35,256 bases of DNA from Deltaproteobacteria bacterium (lineage in GTDB: Bacteria > Myxococcota_A > UBA9160 > UBA4427). Shown here one piece after another: positions 1 through 7,437 of this stretch (positions are counted from its first letter, which is position 1; the number at the start of each line of letters is the position of its first letter). The stretch is from contig JAFDEK010000033.1 of the NCBI GenBank assembly GCA_019310385.1, forward strand, positions 1-35,256, in the 5' to 3' direction. Position numbers and translations under genes: made by a program. The notes beneath the pieces were generated by a model. The model searched no databases. It had not been told where the DNA came from and worked only from the letters and a program-made list of their open reading frames with translations.

Positions 1-345
1 TGGCTACTGCCCCGCCTGGTTGGCCTCCAGCGCGCCAAGGACATCGCGTTCCGCGGCGACGTTCTCGACGCCCGCGAGGCGCTCGACCTCGGACTGGTGC
101 TCGAGGTGGTCGCCAACGACGCGCTGGCTGCACGCGTCGCCGAGTACGCCGCCAGCCTCGCCGCAAAGCCGCCGATTGCCCTCTCGCTGATCAAGAGCGG
201 ACTGAATCGCGCCACCGCCTGGGCCTTCGAGGAGGGACTCGAGTACGAGGCCGAGGCGCAGGCCACCTGCATGGGCTCCAACGACTTTCTCGAGGCGATG
301 GCGGCCTGGGCACAGAAGCGCAGCGGAGAGTACCGCGGCGAATAG
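1..345 (+). CDS. Enoyl-CoA hydratase/isomerase family protein, C-terminal part
   Basis: The frame is open from the first base of the window, so the gene is cut at its 5' end and only about 114 codons remain. The visible part begins LPRLVGLQRAKDIAFRGD, followed by LDAREALDLGLVLEVV and then PPIALSLIKSGLNRA. This is the usual crotonase C-terminal half: the helix after the active site, the A-x-x-L-G-L-V segment, and the C-terminal trimerisation helices. Family members hydrate or isomerise acyl-CoA thioesters, often in fatty acid or aromatic degradation. The catalytic glutamates and oxyanion-hole glycines lie upstream of the window, so the exact reaction cannot be judged. It ends 136 bp before a convergent gene, with a strong hairpin between them. 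Confidence 0.9.
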   Translation, partial: WLLPRLVGLQRAKDIAFRGDVLDAREALDLGLVLEVVANDALAARVAEYAASLAAKPPIALSLIKSGLNRATAWAFEEGLEYEAEAQATCMGSNDFLEAMAAWAQKRSGEYRGE

Positions 346-436
346 CGGAGCCGCCGAGTCAGTCGCTGCGGCGCCCCGTCGCGAGGAAGACTGCGAGGAC
401 GCCCCAGGCGCCGGAATCGTCGGCTCCAGCGTTCCC

Positions 437-470
437 ACGAGGCCCCGGCGCTCCGGCACCGGGGCCTCGT
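437..470. terminator. 12-bp perfect hairpin between convergent genes, likely terminator
   Basis: ACGAGGCCCCGG (437-448) and CCGGGGCCTCGT (459-470) are perfect inverted repeats with a 10-nt loop. On the + strand the stem is followed by GTTCTTC, a weak T-rich tail. It sits between the end of the enoyl-CoA hydratase and the end of the convergent Ap4A-phosphorylase-like gene, the expected place for a shared terminator. No gene was seen in the rest of the 346-480 gap. Confidence 0.6.
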
Positions 471-480
471 GTTCTTCGAG

Positions 481-1422
481 TCAGCGCGATCTCGCGGGCA
501 ACGAGACGTCGGCGAGAAGCGCGAAGGGGCCACGCTCGGCGATCGTCGCTACCTGGGCGCGATCGAGGGCCAGCATGGCACCCGCGAAGCCGAGGGCGTT
601 CACCGGAATGCCGTCGCAGCGACCGGCGGACCGGGGCACCAGGAACAGCCAGTCCCGGGTGGCGAGCAGGTTGTAGGGACGTGACGCTCCTTCGCAGCCC
701 GCGGCACGACAGAGGCCCTTGTAACGCGACAGCAAGATCGAAGCGGCCTGGGCGGGGGATGCCTCCGCACAATCGTCCAGGCGCGCGATCGCGTGAAGGA
801 AAGGCAGCTCCGGCGCTCGCCCGATCCCGGCTTCGAAGTGCGCCCCGTCAAAGAAGCGCGTCATGGGCAGCTCCTCTCGCTCACCGGAGCCAGCGGCTCG
901 CGTATCCTCACCGCCGCCGAAGGCGGGAAGCGTATCCTCGCCCCCGCCGAGTGGCAGTGGAACCAGCTGCAGGTGGCGGTGGCGCTGACTCGCTCCGGCC
1001 TCGGGAGCGGAGTTGTAGAAGCCCAGGGCGCCGCCTTCCCCGAGACAGGCCCACAGCGCTTCGAAGTCTGCCAGCGCCAGTGGCTGGCTCTGCTCCTCGA
1101 AGTCGCGGGTGATGATCAAGAGGTGGTCATCGAGCACGTTGAACTTGTTGAGGAGCGCCACGTGTGTCGGAGAGACGTCGGCGACGAAGAGCTCCTCCTC
1201 GTAGGGGAGAAAGGGATTGCGGCCGGTCTCCTTCTGGCGAAGGGCGGCCCGCCGCTTGCGCCGGATTTCGCTCAGCACGCGAACCACGAAGGGCACCCCG
1301 CGCTCCACGATCACCGCGCTCTCGGTCGCGATGGGCTCGAGTGCGCCGCTACGCAACGCTTCGGCACTCCTCTCCCGCACGGCCTTCCACAGACCGCTAT
1401 CGGGCAGCTGCAGGACGCTCAC
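481..1422 (-). CDS. ATP adenylyltransferase / Ap4A phosphorylase (Apa2-like, HIT superfamily)
   Basis: The 313-aa protein resembles yeast Apa1/Apa2, which cleave diadenosine tetraphosphate with phosphate to give ATP and ADP. Family marks are NPFLPYEEELFV, the segment LLNKFNVLDDHLLIITRDFEEQ, and the HIT-like catalytic core GASQRHRHLQLVPLP, with a C-terminal PYNLLATRDWLFLVPR stretch. I chose the GTG at 1422 because GGGAGG lies 6 nt upstream; a TTG at 1437 is possible. Right after the catalytic motif, residues about 157-176 carry two copies of a Gly-rich EDT peptide (GGGEDTLPAF then GGGEDTRAAGSG), 30 bp apart. They are encoded by the dispersed repeat described separately and look like an in-frame insertion between family core elements. 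The gene is divergent from a TetR gene and shares its promoter region. Confidence 0.85.
   Translation of the reverse strand: MSVLQLPDSGLWKAVRERSAEALRSGALEPIATESAVIVERGVPFVVRVLSEIRRKRRAALRQKETGRNPFLPYEEELFVADVSPTHVALLNKFNVLDDHLLIITRDFEEQSQPLALADFEALWACLGEGGALGFYNSAPEAGASQRHRHLQLVPLPLGGGEDTLPAFGGGEDTRAAGSGEREELPMTRFFDGAHFEAGIGRAPELPFLHAIARLDDCAEASPAQAASILLSRYKGLCRAAGCEGASRPYNLLATRDWLFLVPRSAGRCDGIPVNALGFAGAMLALDRAQVATIAERGPFALLADVSLPARSR
900..921 (-). repeat. Dispersed EDT-coding repeat, copy 1
   Basis: The + strand reads GCGTATCCTC followed by ACCGCCGCCGAA. It differs from the hemA copy at 32065-32086 at one of 22 positions. Read on the minus strand in the frame of the Apa2-like gene it gives the peptide FGGGEDTRA. 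Confidence 0.8.
930..951 (-). repeat. Dispersed EDT-coding repeat, copy 2
   Basis: The + strand reads GCGTATCCTCG followed by CCCCCGCCGAG. It matches the hemA copy at 20 of 22 positions and lies exactly 30 bp from copy 1, so it keeps the same frame and orientation. It encodes LGGGEDTLP in the Apa2-like protein. Confidence 0.75.
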
Positions 1423-1464
1423 TCGAAACCCTCCCAAAGCGCCGGGGACCCGCCGGGGAAATCC

Positions 1465-1484
1465 CTTATAGTCTCAGCATACTA
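1465..1484. promoter_or_regulatory. Divergent promoter/operator candidate between Apa2-like and TetR genes
   Basis: The sequence TAGTCTCAGCATACTA (1469-1484) has inverted TAGT/ACTA ends. It overlaps a + strand -10-like TATAGT (1467-1472) and a minus-strand -10-like TATAAG (complement of 1465-1470). No good -35 is visible for either. Position and partial symmetry fit an operator for the adjacent TetR regulator. A related string, TAGTCTCGATGCTACTA, lies in the other divergent region near 11857-11873. Confidence 0.4.
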
Positions 1485-1497
1485 GCGGGGACGGACC

Positions 1498-2172
1498 TTG
1501 GGACTGCGCGAAGAGAAGAAGGAGCAAACCCGGCGGCTGATCCTCGACACCGCGGACGAGCTCTTCCGCTCGAAGGGTTACGCCGAGAGCCGTGTGGCGG
1601 AGATCTGCCAGCGAGTCCGCGTCAGCGAAAAGACCTTCTTCAACTACTTCCGCTCCAAGGAGGCGGTGCTCACGGAGCTCGCCGTCGAGTGGTTCCACCG
1701 CAACGGCGAGGCCATCGGTGAGCCAGCCGGCGACAGCGACTCGCCCCTCGCCGCGCTCCTCGCCGACATCGCCCTGCGGCTCAGGGTGATCGAGCGCGAT
1801 CGCGAGTTCCTCGCCACCGTCGTCGCGGAGACCGGCGTGCTGCGGCCCGGAGGTGGCCACGAGGCGGACTCACCCTCCGAGCAGATCCTCTACGAGCTCA
1901 TGACCCGCTTCCAGGAGAAGTGCGAGGGGTTCCGGCAGGCTCAGAAGCACGGGGAGATCCGCGACGACGTCCCCGCCGAGGAGATCACCGGCTACTACAA
2001 CGCCCTGCGAAACAGCATCGTGGGCGCCTGGCTACGGGAAGAGGAAGCCCGCCCGGGAGAGCTCGAGGCGCGGGTGATGCGGGCCCTGGATGTACTGCTC
2101 TCAGGACTCCGGCCACGAGCCGCGCGGCCGCGCGGGGAACTCGGGCGAACTCCCGGGGTCCAACCCAGGTAG
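1498..2172 (+). CDS. TetR/AcrR family transcriptional regulator
   Basis: This 224-aa protein has the TetR N-terminal helix-turn-helix at residues about 10-55: REEKKEQTRRLILDTADELF, then SRVAEICQRVRVSEKTFFNYF, ending RSKEAVL. The helical C-terminal ligand domain is variable and gives no ligand clue. The start is TTG at 1498, preceded by a weak purine-rich stretch (GGGGACGG); no better in-frame start was seen. The gene faces the same way as the MMPL transporter that follows after 124 bp. Control of that transporter cluster is therefore a fair inference, as for many TetR-RND pairs. The C-terminal 20 residues are Arg/Pro/Gly-rich and probably disordered. Confidence 0.9.
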   Translation: MGLREEKKEQTRRLILDTADELFRSKGYAESRVAEICQRVRVSEKTFFNYFRSKEAVLTELAVEWFHRNGEAIGEPAGDSDSPLAALLADIALRLRVIERDREFLATVVAETGVLRPGGGHEADSPSEQILYELMTRFQEKCEGFRQAQKHGEIRDDVPAEEITGYYNALRNSIVGAWLREEEARPGELEARVMRALDVLLSGLRPRAARPRGELGRTPGVQPR

Positions 2173-2296
2173 AGACAAGGAATTCCCCGCAGGGGCCACC
2201 GGGCTGCACGGTCGAATCAGAATTGGTACCCTCCCCTCCTCCCCCGGCCCCCCTCCCGAAAACCTCTGGCCTGGTCGAGAACCAACCGAAATCCCA

Positions 2297-4939
2297 ATGG
2301 AAAACCAATCCCTAATCGCAGTCGCGTACGAGCGCGGCCTGCTCCGCTGGCTCCGCTTCGTCGTCGCCCATCCGCGGACGATCATCGCCCTCGTCATCCT
2401 CACGACCGTCGGAGCCGCCTGGTACACGGCGACCCATCTGCGCATGAACTCCAACACCCAGGAGCTGGTGCGCCAGGACGCCCCCTTCCGCCAGCGCTAC
2501 GAAGAGTTCGGCAAGGCCTTTCCCCACTACGAATCCTCGACCCTCGTCGTCCTGACGGCCGCGGACCATGGCACGGCCTCCAAGGCCGCCGAGCGCCTCG
2601 CCACCGCCCTGCGCGCGCGGCCGGACCTCATCACCAATATCTACTCTCCGGACGAGGGCAGCTTCTTTCGCGACCGCGCCCTTCTCTACATGGACATCGA
2701 CGAGCTCGAGACGGCGGTCTCGCGCATGGCCGAGGTGCAGCCCATCCTCGCCACCCTCGCACGAGACCCGAGCTTGCGGGGCATCCACGACGAGGTCTCC
2801 GCCGCCATGGATCTGGTCGAGCGTGGCGACGACCCCGGCCCCGGCTTCGGGCGCCTGAGCGATCGCCTGAGTGAGATCATCGAAGGCCACATCGCGGGTG
2901 ACGACGACGCTCCATCCTGGCAGGAGACCCTGCTCGGCAGAGAGCAGGAGGGAGACGTCCACCATGTCGTCGCCGTGCAGGGGAATCAGGACTTCGACGC
3001 GAAGATCTCGAGTGAGCTGCTGATTCAGGAGATCCGGGCCATCGCAACCGAGCTCGATCTCACGCCGGAGAAGGGCGTCGTGGTGCGGCTGACCGGGATG
3101 GTCCCGCTCGCCTACGAAGAGCTGCTGAGTCTTCGCTCGAGCGTCGGCGTCGCGGGCCTGCTCGCCGCGTGCATGTTGGCGGCGATCCTCGTGCTGGGCA
3201 CCCGCTCCCTGCGCGTCATCGTCGCCACCCTGGCAACGGTGGTGGTGGGGATCGTCTGGACCTCGGCCTTCGCCATGGCGGCGGTGGGCGAGTTCAACAC
3301 CTTCTCGGCGGCCTTCTCGGTGCTGCTCATCGGTCTCGGCGTCGACTTCGCGATCCACATCTGCCTGCGCGCCCTGGAGGCGCTCGACGAGGGCCTCGAC
3401 GTGAAGGCCTCCCTGCTTTCGACGGGCGGCACCGTCGGGCGGGCCGTCAGCCTGTGCGCCTTGACCTCGGCCATCGGCTTCCTCGCCTACGTGCCCACCG
3501 AGTACACCGGGCTTGCGCAGCTCGGCATCATCACCGGGGGCGGGATGTTCCTGACCTTGATCGCCAGCCTCACCATCACACCGGCCCTGCTGGTCGCGAC
3601 CGGGACCCCGACAGGGCGCCCCAGCGGCATGCTGATCCCGGATTGGGGAATCTCGCTGATGGTCCGCCACGCCCGCAGCGGCGCGGTGGTGGCGCTACTG
3701 GCCGCCCTCGTCGCAACGGCGATTGCGTCGCGCATGACCTTCGACTTCAGCACCCTGGGCATCCGGGATCCCGAGTCCGAGTCCATGGTCACCCTGAGCG
3801 AGATTCGCGAGGCCGGCATCCTTACCGACTACTCGGTGACCTTGATGGCCCGCGATCTCGAAGCAGCCCACGCGCTCACCGATCGGCTGGAGGCCCTCGA
3901 CCTGGTCGCCGAGGTGCGGGATCCCCAGTCCTACCTCCCCGACCAGCAGGAGGAGAAGCTCGAGCTGCTGGCAGACGCGCAGCTGCTGCTGGGCCCCGCC
4001 CTGGACATCCAGGACTCGATGCCCCCCCCGAGTCGTGCAGAGCGCGTCGCCCTGCTGCGCGAGCTTCGCGACCGCGCCCGGGTGATTGCCGGCGAGTCCC
4101 CCGATCCCGCGATCTCCGAGGCGTCCTCCCGTCTGGCGGCAGCCCTCGGCGCGCTGCTCGTCAGGCCCGAGCCCGCGCTCGAAGCCCTGGCCCTCGAAGA
4201 GCTGGTGGTCGCCGACTTCGACGAGCATCTCGACTGGCTGCGCCGCGCCCTGGCGGCCGAAGCCACGACCCTGGCCGACCTGCCTCCGGCTCTCGAGCGT
4301 CGCCTCATCTCCCCCGACGGCCACGTGCTAGTCACCGCGCTCCCCACCCACGACATCAGCAACGTGCGGGCCCTGAACCGCTTCCTCGACGCCATCTCCA
4401 GCGTCGCACCGGGCGCGACGGGGCGCCCGGTGGTCGAGTCGGGCATCGGGAAGATCGTGGTGCGTTCCTTCCACCAGGCCATCGCGATCGCGACCATCGC
4501 GATCCTGCTCGTCGTGCTCCTCGCCCTGCGCGATCCCGTCGAAACCCTGCTCGTGCTCACGCCCATCGCCATGGCGGCGGTCTTCACCACCGCGACCGCG
4601 GTCTTGATCGACATGCCCTTCAACATGGCCAACGTGATGGCCATCCCTCTCGTGTTGGGCCTCGGCGTCGACAATGGGATCCACCTCGTGCTGCGCTACC
4701 GCGAGGAGGGCTGCATCGACAGCCTGCTGCACTCGAGCACGGCTCGCGCCATCGTGCTGAGCGGCCTCACGACCCTTGCGGCCTTCGGCGCCCTCTCGAT
4801 TTCGAGCCACCGGGGCATCTCCAGCATGGGGATGCTGCTCACCATCGCGATCTTCTACCTCATGTTCTGCACGCTGGTCGTGCTTCCGGCCCTCCTGGCC
4901 TGGCGCTCCGGGGAGCGGCTGCAGGCAGCGACCCCATGA
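2297..4939 (+). CDS. MMPL/HpnN-like RND superfamily lipid transporter
   Basis: The 880-aa protein has two RND halves: an N-terminal membrane helix (about 27-47), a large periplasmic domain, and a five-helix bundle containing VLLIGLGVDFAIHICLR. The same arrangement repeats, with a second periplasmic domain and a bundle containing FNMANVMAIPLVLGLGVDN followed by GIHLVLRYREE. The repeated GLGVD-x-x-IH motif and the length match hopanoid transporters of the HpnN group and other MMPL lipid exporters, which move lipids from the inner membrane towards the outer leaflet using proton motive force. No squalene-hopene cyclase is in the window, so a hopanoid substrate is not shown. The frame extends upstream to 2090, but the ATG at 2297 starts a normal family N-terminus. 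A polypyrimidine-rich leader fills the gap to the TetR gene. Confidence 0.85.
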   Translation: MENQSLIAVAYERGLLRWLRFVVAHPRTIIALVILTTVGAAWYTATHLRMNSNTQELVRQDAPFRQRYEEFGKAFPHYESSTLVVLTAADHGTASKAAERLATALRARPDLITNIYSPDEGSFFRDRALLYMDIDELETAVSRMAEVQPILATLARDPSLRGIHDEVSAAMDLVERGDDPGPGFGRLSDRLSEIIEGHIAGDDDAPSWQETLLGREQEGDVHHVVAVQGNQDFDAKISSELLIQEIRAIATELDLTPEKGVVVRLTGMVPLAYEELLSLRSSVGVAGLLAACMLAAILVLGTRSLRVIVATLATVVVGIVWTSAFAMAAVGEFNTFSAAFSVLLIGLGVDFAIHICLRALEALDEGLDVKASLLSTGGTVGRAVSLCALTSAIGFLAYVPTEYTGLAQLGIITGGGMFLTLIASLTITPALLVATGTPTGRPSGMLIPDWGISLMVRHARSGAVVALLAALVATAIASRMTFDFSTLGIRDPESESMVTLSEIREAGILTDYSVTLMARDLEAAHALTDRLEALDLVAEVRDPQSYLPDQQEEKLELLADAQLLLGPALDIQDSMPPPSRAERVALLRELRDRARVIAGESPDPAISEASSRLAAALGALLVRPEPALEALALEELVVADFDEHLDWLRRALAAEATTLADLPPALERRLISPDGHVLVTALPTHDISNVRALNRFLDAISSVAPGATGRPVVESGIGKIVVRSFHQAIAIATIAILLVVLLALRDPVETLLVLTPIAMAAVFTTATAVLIDMPFNMANVMAIPLVLGLGVDNGIHLVLRYREEGCIDSLLHSSTARAIVLSGLTTLAAFGALSISSHRGISSMGMLLTIAIFYLMFCTLVVLPALLAWRSGERLQAATP

Positions 4940-5012
4940 GCACAGCGCCCCGCCCCGCAAGCGGCCCCACACCCCGGGTCACCAGCGAAGCTGGCCGCGA
5001 GGAGACGTTGGC

Positions 5013-6221
5013 ATGTACCTGAACCGCGCCGCCCTCCACGAGATCACGAGCGTCGCACGGCATCGCCTCAGCCTGCGGCGCAGCTTGACCTGGCTCGTCT
5101 ACGCGATTCTCTTCTACTCGATCCGAGGCGTGCTGGGCGCGGTCCGCTGGATCGACGATCGCCTGTGGCCCGAGATCGCGGACCAGAAGATCGAGCGGCC
5201 CGTCTTCATCTTCGGCAACGCGCGCAGCGGAACCACCTTGCTGCACCGGCTGATGAGCCTCGACGAAGAGCACTTCACCAGCATGAAGCTCTACCAGTCC
5301 ATCTTCTGCGCGGTCTGTGTGCGGCGCAGCGTCGAAGCGCTGGACCGCCTCGACCGGCGGCTGCCGGGCCGCCCCCTGCGCCGTGGAGTGAAGCTCTTCA
5401 ATCGCCTCGTGTTCAGCGGCTGGGGGGGGATCCACGAGATGGGCATCGACCAGGCCGAGGAGGACGAGGCGGTCTTCGGCCTCACCCTCATGACGCCTTC
5501 GGTCGTACTCTTGCTTCCCTACCTCGACGAGCTGCCGGGTGTCGCCGCCTTCGACACGCTTCCCGCCGAAGAACGCCGCGGCTTCATGGACTTCTACGAG
5601 GACACGCTGCGGCGCCACCTCCATGCCAGTGGCGGCCAACGGGCCTTCCTGAACAAGAACGCCCTCTTCGCGCCCAGGCTACGCTCCATGTTCGAGCGCT
5701 TCCCCGATGCGCGCTTCGTCTATCTCGTGCGCCACCCCTTCGACGCGATCCCCTCCTTCCTCAGCATGTTCCACGCGAAATGGAGCAGCCACTCGCCCGA
5801 GATCGGCACGGACTCGCCCGAGGCCCGCGCCCTGGCGCGCCTCGCCATCGACTACTACCGCTGTGCCCTCGACTGCCGGAAGTTCATTCCCGAGGAGCAG
5901 TTCATCACGGTCCGCTACGACGAGCTCGTCGCGAACCCCCGCGACAGCATCGAAAAGCTGTATCGGCGTCTGGGCCTCGCCGTGGGCGAACCCTTCCGCG
6001 CCCGGCTCGAGGGCGAGCTCGCGGCTCAGGAGAGCTATTCGAGCGGCCATCGCTACTCCCTCGAAGAGTTCGGCCTCTGCGAGGAAGAGGTCTTCGGGGA
6101 GCTCAAGGACATCTTCACCGAGTTCGGCTTCGACCCGCCCCAGCGGTGTGACGATCCCGACGTCCACGACTTCGGCGCCCGAGCAACGCGCCCGCGCGAG
6201 ACGGAGTCCGTCGACCCGTGA
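5013..6221 (+). CDS. Sulfotransferase family protein (PAPS-dependent)
   Basis: The 402-aa protein has the 5'-phosphosulfate loop PVFIFGNARSGTTLLHRLM at residues about 63-81 and the 3'-phosphate motif FVYLVRHPFDAIPSFLSM around residue 235. Both are typical of the Sulfotransfer_3-type family, which transfers sulfate from PAPS to hydroxyl or amino groups. An amphipathic or membrane-associating segment, LTWLVYAILFYSIRGVLGAV, lies before the loop (about 25-44), suggesting work at the inner membrane. The ATG at 5013 has GAGGAGA about 8 nt upstream. The gene follows the MMPL transporter by 73 bp and its stop overlaps the start of the next gene (GTGA), so translation is coupled. The acceptor is unknown; a lipid or glycan carried by the transporter is the natural guess. 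Confidence 0.85.
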   Translation: MYLNRAALHEITSVARHRLSLRRSLTWLVYAILFYSIRGVLGAVRWIDDRLWPEIADQKIERPVFIFGNARSGTTLLHRLMSLDEEHFTSMKLYQSIFCAVCVRRSVEALDRLDRRLPGRPLRRGVKLFNRLVFSGWGGIHEMGIDQAEEDEAVFGLTLMTPSVVLLLPYLDELPGVAAFDTLPAEERRGFMDFYEDTLRRHLHASGGQRAFLNKNALFAPRLRSMFERFPDARFVYLVRHPFDAIPSFLSMFHAKWSSHSPEIGTDSPEARALARLAIDYYRCALDCRKFIPEEQFITVRYDELVANPRDSIEKLYRRLGLAVGEPFRARLEGELAAQESYSSGHRYSLEEFGLCEEEVFGELKDIFTEFGFDPPQRCDDPDVHDFGARATRPRETESVDP

Positions 6222-7408
6222 GCGCGGGCCGCCTCCCCTGGGCCGGACTCCTGGCGCTGCTGCTCGTCCTGACCCTCGATCGGGCGGTGCTCGGCACCAC
6301 GGGACCCTGGGAGAGCATCGCGTCTCGCCTGCCTCCTTTTCCCGTCCGCCGGGCTGCGGTGGCCCGGGATCGGGTCGCCTTCCGCAGGCTCACGGTCCAG
6401 CGCGACGGGCGGCCGCGGGTCTTCGCCCTGGGTTCGAGCCGCGGCAACTGGGGCTTCAAGCCCGAGCGCGCCCGGAAGCAGCTGCGCGGCGACGCCCATG
6501 TCACGCGCTTCACACACGCCTTGATCTTCCCCTTCGAGATGCTCTCCCTCAGTCACGAGATCCTCGATCACGACCCGGACGCGGTGCTCTTGCTGATCTC
6601 GGAGATGGACACCCACATCCCCCTCTACCTGCCGCGGGGCTCTCCCTCGGTGGCGATGCGGTCCCTCTACGCTCTCGTTCGGGAGCTTCCGCCCGAGGTA
6701 GCCCTGCGCGAGTGGAAGCCGCTACTCGACATCGGCCTCGACTCGCTGCTCCTGGCGCAGCGTTACCGAGTCGTCCTCGGCGGGGCGGGGCTCGAGACGG
6801 TGCGCCGCTTCCCCCTCGACGAGCGGCTGCGAGACGGGCGCCCGGAGCCCGTGAAACCGGCACGGGTACTCGACGACGGCGAGGCCGTCGCGGTCCCGGC
6901 CGGTCGCTGGAGGGAGATCCACGACGACGTGGTGTCCCGCGAGGGCGGCCGCTCGCGCCGCGGCGCGAACGAGCAGATGGAGTGGGTGGGCGAGATCAAG
7001 CGCGGCCAGCACGCCCGGGTGCAGATGGCCCTGCTCGAGGGCACCGTGGCACTCCTCACGCGAGCCGGGGTGACGGTCATCATCGTCGAGCCGCCCCTCG
7101 ACCCCCTGACGGCCGAGCTCTACGACACCTCGATCCGGGGCGACTTCCTGAAGTTCGCGGCGCAGCTGCAAGAGCGATACGGCGTGCGCTTCGTCCCCCT
7201 GGACCGGAGCGGCCCCTTCCCCAGCGAGGACTTTGCCGACCTGGTGCACCTCGACGCCGAGGGCTCCCGAAAGCTCACTCGCGCCGCCCTGCTCGACCTG
7301 CGCCAGGCCCTGCGGCAACGGGTAGGCAAGAAGCCCTGGGATTCGCGCAGCGGGGAAGCGCGCCCCGGGGAAGGGACGCGGCCGCGCCACAGTGATATGC
7401 TCGACTGA
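6218..7408 (+). CDS. Membrane-anchored SGNH/GDSL-like protein
   Basis: The 396-aa protein has an N-terminal hydrophobic anchor (LPWAGLLALLLVLTL). A likely SGNH block I follows, VFALGSSRGNWGFKP, with serines at 73-74, and a C-terminal D-x-x-H motif in DFADLVHLDAEGSRKL at about residues 337-352. The layout resembles DltD- or AlgX-like SGNH proteins, which act as acyl esterases or acyltransferases on envelope polymers. Blocks II and III are not obvious, so activity is inferred. The GTG start overlaps the sulfotransferase stop by 4 nt. The 45-residue tail after the D-x-x-H motif is polar and low in complexity. Given its neighbours, acylation or deacylation of a sulfated envelope lipid or glycan is a reasonable but unproven role. 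Confidence 0.65.
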   Translation: MSAGRLPWAGLLALLLVLTLDRAVLGTTGPWESIASRLPPFPVRRAAVARDRVAFRRLTVQRDGRPRVFALGSSRGNWGFKPERARKQLRGDAHVTRFTHALIFPFEMLSLSHEILDHDPDAVLLLISEMDTHIPLYLPRGSPSVAMRSLYALVRELPPEVALREWKPLLDIGLDSLLLAQRYRVVLGGAGLETVRRFPLDERLRDGRPEPVKPARVLDDGEAVAVPAGRWREIHDDVVSREGGRSRRGANEQMEWVGEIKRGQHARVQMALLEGTVALLTRAGVTVIIVEPPLDPLTAELYDTSIRGDFLKFAAQLQERYGVRFVPLDRSGPFPSEDFADLVHLDAEGSRKLTRAALLDLRQALRQRVGKKPWDSRSGEARPGEGTRPRHSDMLD

Positions 7409-7437
7409 CCCGAGCCGCCGAGCCGAGAAGCCAGACG

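Noticed and set aside
1797-4510. GCGATCGC-type palindromes as a HIP1-like signal
   Set aside because: They are sparse and expected in sequence of this GC content; no enrichment is obvious by eye.
2312-5022. Long open frames on the opposite strand and in other frames over the MMPL transporter (2312-3670 minus, 3169-5022 plus, 3931-4674 minus)
   Set aside because: They are low-complexity Arg/Gly/His/Pro-rich translations of a GC-rich gene with no domain pattern, and they overlap a clear transporter completely.
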